From contig CAKRZR010000001.1 of the NCBI GenBank assembly GCA_934433485.1, forward strand, positions 62,001 through 126,000: a stretch of DNA of 64,000 nt, given 5' to 3'. This document shows positions 42,402-50,847 of the stretch, piece after piece. A model generated the notes under the pieces. It did no database searches. It saw only the letters and a list, made by a program, of their open reading frames with translations, and was not told the DNA's origin. Source of the DNA: an uncultured Eubacteriales bacterium (GTDB lineage: Bacteria; Bacillota; Clostridia; Oscillospirales; CAG-272). The position numbers and the translations under genes are program-made. Every line of letters starts with the position of its first letter. Position 1 is the first letter of the stretch.

Positions 42402-44174
42402 ATGAAAACAAAGGTGCTGTCCCTGATTCTGGCTGTGCTGATGCTCGTCCCCATGATGGCAAGCTGCACGACGCTCGAAGGAGACGACAAGGGTGCTATC
42501 ATTGATATGTACCTGACTACGGAAGTTTTTGACTTCGACCCCCAGCTTACGATCACCGACGCTGCCCAGCTTAAGTATATGCGGCTCATGTATGAAGGAC
42601 TGACCCGCATCAACGAGAAGGGGCGGTGGGAAAAGGCTCTTATGAAAAAGTATAAGGTGGAAAAGGACGACGGAAAGACCTTCTCCATCCTGATCGATCT
42701 CAAAACCTCTCGTTGGAGCGACGGCAGAACCGTCCAGGCAGGCGACTTTGTCTATTCCTGGAAGAGACTGCTTGACCCCGATCAGAAGCACGAAGCGGCT
42801 TCTCTGCTGTACGACATCAAGAACGCCAAGGCTGCCAAGATGGGCGACGCGTCCATTGACGATGTTGGCATCGCGGCTGTCGATACGTACACGTTGCGCA
42901 TTGAGTTTGAATCGAAGATCGATCTCGATTCCTTCTTTGAAAAGCTGTCCGCCATCGCGCTCGTTCCCCTGCGCGAGGATGTCATCAGCCGTTATGGCGA
43001 AACCTGGGCGAGAAAGACCACATCCATCGCTGTAAATGGTCAGTTTATCCCGAAATCCATGGTAGCCGGCTCCGAGATCAAGCTCGAACGCTCCAGCTAC
43101 TACTATACCGATCCCGATAAGAAGGATGAGGAAGCTCTCGACAAGTACGTAATCCCGTACCGTCTGTGGAACACCTATAACAAAGGCGATGCGGCGGCAC
43201 AGCTTGCGGCTCTGAACGAAGGTGCGATCTTCTACGATGGTGAAATCGCGCTCGCGGAACGTGCGAATTACGCGGATTCCGCAGTGATCACCGACATGAT
43301 GGGTACCCACACCTATATGTTCAACACCACAAACCCGCTGTTTGAAAAGGCTGAGGTGCGTCAGGCACTGTCTCTCGCTCTCGACCGCGAAGCCATTGCC
43401 AACATTGTTACTTTCGCGAAAGCGGCAAACGGCTTTATCCCGTATAAGGTATACGACGCAGATTCCAAGACCGAGTTCCGGGAAGTCGGCGGCAGCGTGA
43501 TCTCCACCTCCGCGGATACCTCCAAGGCACAGTCTCTCCTGTCCTCCGCCGGTGTGACCAAGGGTTCCTTCACCATCAAGGTCAGAAACGACGAAGTGGA
43601 CATCGCTGTGGCGGAATACGTCAAGGGCGTATGGTCCGGTCTTGGCTTCACCGTTGACGTGGAAGTCATGGAAACCAAGAAGAACTCGAACGACTGCCAG
43701 GACGATCTGTTCCAGGATGCATTTGAAGCAGGCGACTACGACGTCATCGCGTATGATATGATGATGCTTTCTCCCGACGCGTTCTCCGCTCTCGCACCGT
43801 TCTCCGCTGCCTATTCTGGCAACGGCGTGGACATGAACTCTGAAACCTATGATCTCTATGGCAATGCGTGCGGCTACGCAAACGAAGCGTATGACGCGCT
43901 GATTGACCAGGCGAACTCCACCTACGACAGAGCCGAGAGAGCCGCTGTTCTCCATCAGGCGGAAACCAAACTCCTGGAGGATATGCCTGTGTGCCCGCTT
44001 TACTTCATTCAGAGCGCGTACGTGTATTCCTCTGAGCTGTCCGGTATCGAAACCGACTATTACGGCACGCAGCTCTTCACCAAGGTCAAGCTCAACGATT
44101 ACATGACCTACAAGGCTGCTACCGATACCGCTGCCGAAACCAAAGCCGCTTCCACGGAAACAGCAGCACAGTAA
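42402..44174 (+). CDS. Peptide ABC transporter substrate-binding protein (OppA-like)
   Basis: A 590-residue lipoprotein: signal peptide with lipobox MMASC near residue 22, then an SBP family 5 domain. Recognisable segments are MRLMYEGLTRINEKGRWEKA, LKTSRWSDGRTVQAGDFVYS, FEKAEVRQALSLALDREAIA and, near the end, LLEDMPVCPLYFIQSAYVYS. OppA-type proteins bind oligopeptides outside the membrane for an ABC importer. No permease or ATPase gene is nearby, so it is an orphan that must use a transporter encoded elsewhere or act as a sensor. ATG 42402 is preceded by GAGGAGGA. Confidence 0.92.
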   Translation: MKTKVLSLILAVLMLVPMMASCTTLEGDDKGAIIDMYLTTEVFDFDPQLTITDAAQLKYMRLMYEGLTRINEKGRWEKALMKKYKVEKDDGKTFSILIDLKTSRWSDGRTVQAGDFVYSWKRLLDPDQKHEAASLLYDIKNAKAAKMGDASIDDVGIAAVDTYTLRIEFESKIDLDSFFEKLSAIALVPLREDVISRYGETWARKTTSIAVNGQFIPKSMVAGSEIKLERSSYYYTDPDKKDEEALDKYVIPYRLWNTYNKGDAAAQLAALNEGAIFYDGEIALAERANYADSAVITDMMGTHTYMFNTTNPLFEKAEVRQALSLALDREAIANIVTFAKAANGFIPYKVYDADSKTEFREVGGSVISTSADTSKAQSLLSSAGVTKGSFTIKVRNDEVDIAVAEYVKGVWSGLGFTVDVEVMETKKNSNDCQDDLFQDAFEAGDYDVIAYDMMMLSPDAFSALAPFSAAYSGNGVDMNSETYDLYGNACGYANEAYDALIDQANSTYDRAERAAVLHQAETKLLEDMPVCPLYFIQSAYVYSSELSGIETDYYGTQLFTKVKLNDYMTYKAATDTAAETKAASTETAAQ

Positions 44175-44233
44175 TCGCGTATCCATGGCTCGCGTGACGG
44201 TTCGGTTGCGTGGGCACCCATAACCGTGAGATC

Positions 44234-44280
44234 GGAGCTGTTTCTTTGTGGCGCTTTCGCTCATGAAACAGCTCCTTTTT
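44234..44280 (+). terminator. Rho-independent terminator
   Basis: Eleven-bp perfect stem GGAGCTGTTTC (44234-44244) / GAAACAGCTCC (44265-44275) followed by five T's, 59 bases after the peptide-binding protein gene. Confidence 0.92.
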
Positions 44281-44436
44281 CATGGAATCTCACCGACGAA
44301 ACTTGTAGTTTTCTGTCATAGCGCAAACTGCATAGATCGGTACGTCCGCAAGATTGCCGGGATTTTGGTACACGCCGGATCACGGAAAAAGGCATCGCGC
44401 GGGATCGCAATTTTGTAGAGGGAAGGTTTACCTACG

Positions 44437-45024
44437 GTGGCTGAGCTTTTGAGAGAGCAGGATCAGGTCAAGGTTTTTATCCTGTATCTGCTGGAAAAAA
44501 TCGGGTATCCCCTGAATTACACCGACATCGGAACCATTGTCATTCGAGACGGGCTGGTCGATTATTTCAATTTCGTGGAGTGCTTCCAGCACCTCATGGA
44601 AAATGAACTGATCGAGGGCAAACGCGAAAATGGCGAGGTCATTGATCCCTTTGTCTTTCATCCGGACGACGATGGGATTTTATACAGCGTCACACGAAAG
44701 GGAAAAATCGTCGCAGAAGGGCTGTCTGAGGATCTGCTTGGCGCGGCGGTACGTGAAAAAAGCTATATCAGCGCGATGCGTCACCTGTCGCTGGAAAAAC
44801 GCGGCGCTGTTATGGATCAATCCTGCGAACGGGACGGCGAGGGATATATCTTTCACTGCTCGATCAAGGACAAGGACGGCATGGCGATGAAGCTGTCCCT
44901 GCGCGCCGATACGTACAACCAGCTGCGGCGTATGCAGATGAATTTCGAGGACAAACCGGATGTGGTTCTCCGTGGCATTACAGCGCTTGTCACCGGGAAC
45001 GTCAATTATCTCTTCGAGAATTGA
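44437..45024 (+). CDS. DUF4364 family protein
   Basis: A 195-residue protein with the DUF4364 layout: an N-terminal winged-helix-like part (VKVFILYLLEKIGYPLNYTD, about 10-30, through a second helix and TRKGKIVAEGL) and a C-terminal alpha/beta part. The family is common in Clostridia, of unknown role; the fold suggests DNA binding. GTG start with GGGAAGG ten bases upstream. It is transcribed toward a sigma factor gene that has its own promoter. Confidence 0.82.
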   Translation: MAELLREQDQVKVFILYLLEKIGYPLNYTDIGTIVIRDGLVDYFNFVECFQHLMENELIEGKRENGEVIDPFVFHPDDDGILYSVTRKGKIVAEGLSEDLLGAAVREKSYISAMRHLSLEKRGAVMDQSCERDGEGYIFHCSIKDKDGMAMKLSLRADTYNQLRRMQMNFEDKPDVVLRGITALVTGNVNYLFEN

Positions 45025-45189
45025 CATGCGTCCGGGAAATCGCATCATAACGACAAATATAGTCATTTCCCCAGCGATTTCCACGGCATTTTTGTTGTAC
45101 CACGGTGCCTGATTTTCGAAATGTGTAGAAGTTGCACAAGGGGGTTCGAGCATGCCGTGAAATTATATGAAAAAAATTTGAAGATACTA

Positions 45190-45217
45190 TTGACAAACGC
45201 GCATTTCATGATATAAT
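45190..45217 (+). promoter_or_regulatory. Promoter of the sigma factor gene
   Basis: Perfect TTGACA (45190-45195), 16-nt spacer, perfect TATAAT (45212-45217), giving a leader of about 85 bases. Confidence 0.85.
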
Positions 45218-45309
45218 AAAGTAGAGGGAGCGATGAAGCTGAACGCTTCAGAGCAAACCTCACATTCTATGACAATACTGAACGTATCCTGAAACAAACG
45301 AGGATGATC

Positions 45310-46077
45310 GTGAACGAGGAAACGCGAAATCAGGACGTGCATGTGCCCGAAGCTGCTTCGGAAACAAGTGCTTTCAAAGAGACAACGGAAGCGACAGAGG
45401 CGAAAAACACGACCGCAGATCTCGAATCTGTGGATCGGGAGAAAAAAGATCCGTTTGCCGATACGCCGCCTGAGGTGCCGTTGCTGCTTGCAAAAATCCG
45501 TTCCGGGGATTCTGAAGAGTTTACCGTGTTGTGCCGCCTGTATACTCCGCTGTTGGACAGCATGACGCGCCAATTTGCGCCGTCTATGGGAATCACGGAA
45601 ACGACGATTGGCAAGGGCGGTTTGGGACTGGAGGAACTGCGGCAGGATGCATCAATGGCACTGTATAAGGCAGCGCAGCGATACGATCCCGACGGTGCGG
45701 AAAAAGGCAAGGCGGTTTCGTTCGGTCTGTACGCAAAAATTTGCATCCGCAACGCGCTGATTTCCGTGCTCCGCCGCGCCAAACGGCAGGAACGTAGATG
45801 GGAACGCGAAAGGAAAGCGGATGCACAGTCGGATGCCTTCAGTGAAAGGTTGCCGGAGGACGCGATTGCGCCGTTTCGTGATGTGTTGTCAAAATTCGAG
45901 TATACTGTATTTGCTTTGTATATTACAGGCAAGCCTCCGCGAGAAATATCCGCTGAAGTTGGCAAAAGCGAAAAATCTGTCAGCAACGCGATCTACAGAA
46001 GCAAAACAAAGATAATAGGAATGCTTGCGAAAAAGAAGGGAAACGGAAGTCAAAACGGTATGTTTCCCGCCAAATGA
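45310..46077 (+). CDS. RNA polymerase sigma factor, SigH-like
   Basis: A protein of about 255 residues. The first 55 are acidic and poorly ordered. Sigma region 2 follows (LAKIRSGDSEEFTVLCRLYT, ELRQDASMALYKAAQRYDPD, FGLYAKICIRNALISVLRRA), then region 4 (FEYTVFALYITGKPPREISA with EVGKSEKSVSNAIYRSKTKI). The region-2 wording is closest to the SigH/SigF-type group of Firmicutes. Start set at GTG 45310, because GAGG lies six bases before it and directly touches the in-frame ATG 45304. Which regulon it serves cannot be read from the window. Confidence 0.87.
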   Translation: MNEETRNQDVHVPEAASETSAFKETTEATEAKNTTADLESVDREKKDPFADTPPEVPLLLAKIRSGDSEEFTVLCRLYTPLLDSMTRQFAPSMGITETTIGKGGLGLEELRQDASMALYKAAQRYDPDGAEKGKAVSFGLYAKICIRNALISVLRRAKRQERRWERERKADAQSDAFSERLPEDAIAPFRDVLSKFEYTVFALYITGKPPREISAEVGKSEKSVSNAIYRSKTKIIGMLAKKKGNGSQNGMFPAK

Positions 46078-46111
46078 AGAATAGACCAGGCTTTCGCTTG
46101 ATTCTATATAC

Positions 46112-46173
46112 GCCCGAATAGCTTAACGGTAGAGCGTTGTTTTCAAAGGTGACGGTGCGAATCCGTCGAGGGC
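46112..46173 (+). other. tRNA-like element, truncated in the anticodon region
   Basis: A 62-base stretch with a canonical D-arm (stem GCTT 46121-46124 / GAGC 46132-46135, loop AACGGTA with the GG pair) preceded by the exact 9-base spacing of a tRNA, and a perfect T-arm (GACGG / CCGTC, loop TGCGAAT, 46151-46167). Only 4 bp of acceptor stem pair (GCCC / GGGC). Just 15 bases separate the two arms where a tRNA needs about 23, so no proper anticodon arm can form. It lies 36 bases upstream of the zinc-ribbon gene. Either a decayed tRNA or a tRNA-mimicking leader; not a working standard tRNA. Confidence 0.6.
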
Positions 46174-46208
46174 AGAAATTTCATCCACACAAAAGCGAGG
46201 AAAAAGAG

Positions 46209-46487
46209 ATGTACGAGGACAAGACCTTAACTTGTAAGGAATGCGGCAACGAATTCGTTTTCACAGCCGGTGAACAGGAATTCTATGCAGAAAAAGGCTT
46301 CCAGAACGAGCCCCAGAGATGCAAAGCATGCCGTGACAAGAGAAAGAACGGTACCAAGGAAACGAAAGAAATGTTCACCACCGTATGCGCAAACTGCGGT
46401 AAGGAAGCAAAGGTTCCGTTCCAGCCGAGCAACGACAGACCGGTTTACTGCAGCGAGTGCTTCGCCGCTATGAAGAACCAGCAGTAA
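46209..46487 (+). CDS. Zinc-ribbon domain protein
   Basis: A 92-residue protein with two pairs of Cys pairs: LTCKECGNEFVFTAGEQEFY with RCKACRD, and TTVCANCGKEAKV with VYCSECFA, so two probable zinc-binding ribbons. The first half, with its EFVFTAGEQEFYAEKGF signature, is a small zinc-ribbon family common in Clostridia and Chloroflexi, with unknown role, probably nucleic-acid binding. Start ATG 46209 after GAGGAAAAAGAG. The tRNA-like element lies in or just before its leader. A UUCG-loop terminator follows. Confidence 0.88.
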   Translation: MYEDKTLTCKECGNEFVFTAGEQEFYAEKGFQNEPQRCKACRDKRKNGTKETKEMFTTVCANCGKEAKVPFQPSNDRPVYCSECFAAMKNQQ

Positions 46488-46502
46488 TCAATGCACAAAG
46501 CC

Positions 46503-46536
46503 AAAAAGAGCATGGTACTTCGGTACCGTGCTTTTT
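46503..46536 (+). terminator. Rho-independent terminator
   Basis: Ten-bp stem (46509-46518 / 46523-46532) closed by a TTCG tetraloop, with A-run before and T-run after, 15 bases after the zinc-ribbon gene. Confidence 0.92.
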
Positions 46537-46636
46537 GTTTTACCATATAACGACCTGAAATCGGGTATCAAGGCGGACATACTGCAAGAAAAAACGCCGT
46601 TTGCGCATAAAATCGTGGTTTTCTTGTAAATAGGAC

Positions 46637-46665
46637 TGTACAAACGTCGGATTTTGTGATATAAT
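46637..46665 (+). promoter_or_regulatory. Promoter of rlmB
   Basis: TGTACA (46637-46642), 17-nt spacer, TATAAT (46660-46665). Confidence 0.75.
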
Positions 46666-46740
46666 AACACTGTATAGGCATACCTATGCGGTTTTGCGTA
46701 GGTTGTGTACTTTCCGGATAGATTGTGGGATACTGTGCAT

Positions 46741-47823
46741 ATGGAAAAGAAAAATTACGAACGGGAAAAAACGCAGGATTCCCGCGGTAGGAAAAAGCCT
46801 TACGAAAAGAAGGCGTACGATAAAGAAAAAAAAGAAGGAAACGGAAAACCGTACCATACACCGAAAAATGCGTACGGTGGCAAGCCGTATCGAAACGAAA
46901 AGGAACGTGCGGGAGACAGGGAACGGTATCAAAAGCGGGACCGTTCCTCTGCCAACCGGTTTGCTTCCAGGCTTATTGACGACGCCGGGAGATACGAAAA
47001 TACAGAGCAGTATACAGATACGTCGATGGCACAGATGCCGGAGAAGATTGATACGCCGTACACTGTGACAGAGGACGAGCTTGCGGAAACGGATACGGGA
47101 CTGGTTGTGGGCAGAAACGCGGTCAGAGAGCTTCTCCGCTCCGGCAGACCGGTCGATAAGCTATATGTATCCGGAAGAGAAGGCTCCATCACGGCGCTTG
47201 TAGCGGAGGCGAAGAAACGCGGCATTCCCGTCGTGGACGCGGAAACGCAGAAGTTGGATCTTTTGGCAAACGGCGAGCACCACCAGGGTATCATCGCGCA
47301 GGCGGCGGCAAAGGAATACGTTACGATCGCGGATCTGTTGCAGATTGCACAGGATCGTGGGGAAATGCCGCTCATTGTGGTCTGCGATGGCGTGGAGGAT
47401 CCGCATAACCTTGGCGCCATCATCCGAGCGGCGGAATGCTGCGGCGCGCATGGTGTGATCATTCCCAAAAGACGTGCGTGCGGCTTGACGGCTGCGGTAT
47501 CCAAGGCGTCCGCCGGTGCGGTAGAGCATATGGCGGTAGCACGGGTACAGAACATTGCCGGCGCCATTGAGGAGCTGAAAAAAGCGGGTGTATGGACATT
47601 CGCGGCGGAAGCGGACGGAAACGATTTCTGGACCTCCGACTTCCGCATTCCGTGTGCGATTGTTTTGGGCAGCGAGGGCGATGGCGTATCCCGATTGGTA
47701 CGTGAGCGCTGCGACTTTCTCGTTTCTATCCCAATGTACGGCGAAGTCAACTCCCTAAACGTGTCCACAGCAGCTTCCATTCTCCTATGCCATGCGGCAA
47801 GAATGCAGAGAATGCCAAAATGA
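46741..47823 (+). CDS. rlmB: 23S rRNA (guanosine-2'-O-)-methyltransferase, RlmB-like
   Basis: A 360-residue protein. About the first 100 residues are a Lys/Arg/Glu/Tyr-rich extension, probably disordered RNA-binding. Then comes the SpoU substrate-binding domain (VVGRNAVRELLRSGRPVDKL, HHQGIIAQ) and the knotted SPOUT methyltransferase with VCDGVEDPHNLGAIIRAAEC, VLGSEGDGVSRLVRERCD and PMYGEVNSLNVSTAASILLC. It methylates a guanosine ribose of 23S rRNA using S-adenosylmethionine. Start is uncertain: ATG 46741 is chosen, but GTG 46705 is in frame and neither has a strong ribosome site. The long charged extension is unlike E. coli RlmB. Confidence 0.92.
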   Translation: MEKKNYEREKTQDSRGRKKPYEKKAYDKEKKEGNGKPYHTPKNAYGGKPYRNEKERAGDRERYQKRDRSSANRFASRLIDDAGRYENTEQYTDTSMAQMPEKIDTPYTVTEDELAETDTGLVVGRNAVRELLRSGRPVDKLYVSGREGSITALVAEAKKRGIPVVDAETQKLDLLANGEHHQGIIAQAAAKEYVTIADLLQIAQDRGEMPLIVVCDGVEDPHNLGAIIRAAECCGAHGVIIPKRRACGLTAAVSKASAGAVEHMAVARVQNIAGAIEELKKAGVWTFAAEADGNDFWTSDFRIPCAIVLGSEGDGVSRLVRERCDFLVSIPMYGEVNSLNVSTAASILLCHAARMQRMPK

Positions 47824-47928
47824 TAAAAACTGCCAAAGAAAGCAGAACTATAGCTCATAGAACAGACACCATAGCGATCCATTTCTGGGAAAGGAACGAT
47901 CCCGTGTACGCGGGGTCAGGCAAAGCAT

Positions 47929-50760
47929 ATGGCAAAGGATAAGAACAAGCAGACAGGTTCCGCCGGGGATTCCATCGACCGCGATACCTCCATCGATGCG
48001 ACCTCGCAGAGCGAATCGGACAGCGAGCTCGACATACATGCTCTTTTGCGCAAGTATATGCCCGATTACGAGACGGAGGATACAGAACCGACCGGCAGCG
48101 TGCTCCGGCAGCTCAAGCAGTCTGAATCCACACCTGCGGACAAAGAGACAAAAAATGCGGCAGATTCTGAAAAAAAGACGAAAACAACGGATTTGTCAAA
48201 AAAAATCTTGACAAATCCATCCGAAGATGCACCGAACACAGATGCGGCGGAATACGATTTCACAGACGACCTTCCTGTGGTACAGAGTACGGATGCCTAC
48301 GAGCTTGAGGATGAGGAAGGCATTTACGAAGACGACGTACCGCAGCCGAAAAAGAAAGCAAAACGGGAAAAGCCCGTAAAAAAAGCAAAGACAGAGAAGA
48401 AAAAGCGTGGTCTGTTCGCGAGACGGGACAAAACGAGCGCCTACGAAGACGACGATACCGTATTGCCGCCGGAGAATTTGTTTACAAACGAGGAAGATTC
48501 CAACGACCATTCTGCCGTGGACAGCGCGTTTCCTGTGATGGACACGACGCCTGCGGACGAGATTGGCGACGGCGTCATGAACAGCATGGGCATTCCGGAA
48601 GCACCGATTTCCAAGACGGTGGACATGCCGCTTACCGATACTGCGCCGCAGAGCAAGCCGACGGAAGAAGCGCAGGCAGACGCGGACTCCTTTGAAAATT
48701 CCATTGACCTTGACGCTATTGCGGCTTCTCTGTCCCTCGCGGAGGAAAAAACGGCAGAAAATGCGTCGGATGCTCCTAAAGAAACGGAAGATTTCCGGAA
48801 AACAGTCGATGAAGCTGAAAAGGACGATTCCTTCGACCCGACAGACATCAATCTGATGGTCGCGTTCGGCATGGACGAGGATGGCGATAAATCCGCACGG
48901 AAAAAGACGAAAAAGAAGAAAAATGACGACACGGATTCCGGTGAGACCCGCGAGCAAAAGGCTGCCAGACAGGTTGGCGACCGTTTGGAAGCGGAACAGG
49001 TCGGCGCACGCAAGGTCAAGCTCGAGTATCCCGAGTACATGGATCGTTCGCAAACGCCGGAGATCCAGAAGCGGTACCGCGCCAAGTTGATTGGTCTGTA
49101 CATAAAGCTCGGTTTGTGCGGCATTTTCACGGTGTTGCTGCTCGTTTTTGAAAATATGGAGGTGCTCGGCAGACTCTTTACCGGCACGGCAAAGCAGTTC
49201 GGCGGTGTATTCGACCCGGCTGTCTATCCGACCGTGTACGCAATGGTCAGCCTCCAGCTCATGCTGCTTGCCTGTGTATTCGCCTGGGAGCAGATTTACG
49301 ACGGCTTACGGAATCTGTTCCGCGGCACGCCGAAGCCGGAATCGCTGACAGCTTTGCTCACCTTTGCAGGAATCGCCTACACCGCTATGATCGCGCGTAT
49401 CACCGTGCAGTCCGAGGAGCCGGTCATGTTCAACTTCGTGATCGCACTCGCGGCGTTCATGACCATCTGCGGCGCGATTTACAACACCAAGCGCGAAATG
49501 CTCGGTTTCCAGGTTGTATCCTCGCCGAAGCCGAAGCACATCGTGGTCCGCGTGCCTGACGATGAATCCCGCTGTGAGACCGGCGCGTTCGCGGAGGACG
49601 AAAACATCTGCGATGTCATGCGGATCGAGAAAACCGATTTCGTCGACGGCTTTTTCACCCGTCTGTACACGCCGGATCCGACTACGAACCTCTTTATGAG
49701 CTGCGCGATGGGCATCGTCGTCGCACTGTCCGTGCTGTTCGGCGTATTTACCGGTGTGCGCGGCGGCAGTGGTATTGAGATTGCCCGCGTGGTCATCGTT
49801 TCTCTCTGTACAATGGCGCCGCTGTCCGTTTTCCTGGGATTTGCATATCCGTTCTGGCGCGCAAATGTGGCGTCCCGCGATTATGACAGCACCATTATCG
49901 GGGAATCGTCGCTCGCAGAGTACGCAAACGCTTCCATTGTCACTTTCGATGACAAAAATGTGTTCCCGTCGTACAGCGTAAAGGTGCAGAATATCCGCAT
50001 CTACAACAACGCCCGGATTGATCGCGTGATGTATTACGCCGCGAGCGTGTTTGCCAAAGCCGGCGGACCGCTGCAGGATGTGTTTGAGGTCGCGACGATC
50101 GAGATGGGTCACTCCGACAACGTCAACATCTTCGACACCGACAGAGGCTTCCTGGCGGCAGAGGTCGATGGTGTGAACATCCTTTTCGGCAGCGCGAAAG
50201 CATTGGCGGAACGAGGACTGAAGATCCCGCGCACGGTGTTTGACGAGGACGCGGATATGTCCGACGAGCTGTCCATTATGTATATGTTCCGTGAGGATCG
50301 TCTCGTCGCGAAAATGTACATCCAGTACGTTATGGACGGCGATATCGAGCTGATTCTCGGCCAGTTCCAGAACAGCGGACTCTACGTCTGTGTGCGCACG
50401 TTCGATCCGAACATCGACGAGCGGATGATCGCACGCAAGGTCAACATGAAGCGGATTCCGCTGAAGGTGGTTCGATACGCGTCCACGGAGAATGAAACCG
50501 CCGAAAAAGCGTCGTCGGGACTTGTCACGTGTGGCTCACCGAAATCGCTCCTGCAGGTCATCTCCTACTGCGATAAGGTGCTGCACACGAAAAAAACGAA
50601 CATCGCCCTGTACGTTCTTGCCATGCTCATCGGCGCCGCCGTCATGGTGCTGCTTACCTTGTCCGGCTCCATCGGCGTCATGACCTCTTTGTACATTGCA
50701 CTGTATCAGCTGCTGTGGCTCGTACCGATGCTGGTTTCGTCCAAAATGTTTATCCGCTAA
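47929..50760 (+). CDS. Degenerate P-type-ATPase-like membrane protein with long charged N-terminus
   Basis: A 943-residue protein. Residues 1 to about 375 are highly charged and low-complexity, with a Lys-rich patch at about 140-165. After this come four TM segments (about 385-510), a roughly 75-residue soluble loop, two TMs (about 587-640), a roughly 260-residue soluble block and two TMs at the end. That is the P1B-ATPase topology. The sixth TM runs into APLSVFLGFAYPFW, then GESSLAEYANASIVTFDDKN at the position of the catalytic motif. Asp674 is kept, but DKTGT is replaced by DDKNV and no GDGxND hinge is found. Pumping by phosphorylation is therefore unlikely; a regulatory or structural role is inferred. 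Confidence 0.75.
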   Translation: MAKDKNKQTGSAGDSIDRDTSIDATSQSESDSELDIHALLRKYMPDYETEDTEPTGSVLRQLKQSESTPADKETKNAADSEKKTKTTDLSKKILTNPSEDAPNTDAAEYDFTDDLPVVQSTDAYELEDEEGIYEDDVPQPKKKAKREKPVKKAKTEKKKRGLFARRDKTSAYEDDDTVLPPENLFTNEEDSNDHSAVDSAFPVMDTTPADEIGDGVMNSMGIPEAPISKTVDMPLTDTAPQSKPTEEAQADADSFENSIDLDAIAASLSLAEEKTAENASDAPKETEDFRKTVDEAEKDDSFDPTDINLMVAFGMDEDGDKSARKKTKKKKNDDTDSGETREQKAARQVGDRLEAEQVGARKVKLEYPEYMDRSQTPEIQKRYRAKLIGLYIKLGLCGIFTVLLLVFENMEVLGRLFTGTAKQFGGVFDPAVYPTVYAMVSLQLMLLACVFAWEQIYDGLRNLFRGTPKPESLTALLTFAGIAYTAMIARITVQSEEPVMFNFVIALAAFMTICGAIYNTKREMLGFQVVSSPKPKHIVVRVPDDESRCETGAFAEDENICDVMRIEKTDFVDGFFTRLYTPDPTTNLFMSCAMGIVVALSVLFGVFTGVRGGSGIEIARVVIVSLCTMAPLSVFLGFAYPFWRANVASRDYDSTIIGESSLAEYANASIVTFDDKNVFPSYSVKVQNIRIYNNARIDRVMYYAASVFAKAGGPLQDVFEVATIEMGHSDNVNIFDTDRGFLAAEVDGVNILFGSAKALAERGLKIPRTVFDEDADMSDELSIMYMFREDRLVAKMYIQYVMDGDIELILGQFQNSGLYVCVRTFDPNIDERMIARKVNMKRIPLKVVRYASTENETAEKASSGLVTCGSPKSLLQVISYCDKVLHTKKTNIALYVLAMLIGAAVMVLLTLSGSIGVMTSLYIALYQLLWLVPMLVSSKMFIR

Positions 50761-50847
50761 AGAATAAGAAATCGATAGTCACGGGAGAATCGTGGGAAAG
50801 CTTGTGCGTTTCGCATGAGTTTTCCCCGTTTCTTTGAAGAGGGAATT

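Noticed and set aside
42120..44264. 714-residue minus-strand open frame
   Set aside because: Antisense to the OppA-like gene, whose signal peptide, promoter and terminator are clear.
46112..46173. A functional tRNA, possibly reading UGA because TCA lies between the arms
   Set aside because: Only 15 bases separate the D and T arms and no anticodon stem can pair; a selenocysteine tRNA would be much longer, and no in-frame UGA gene was found.
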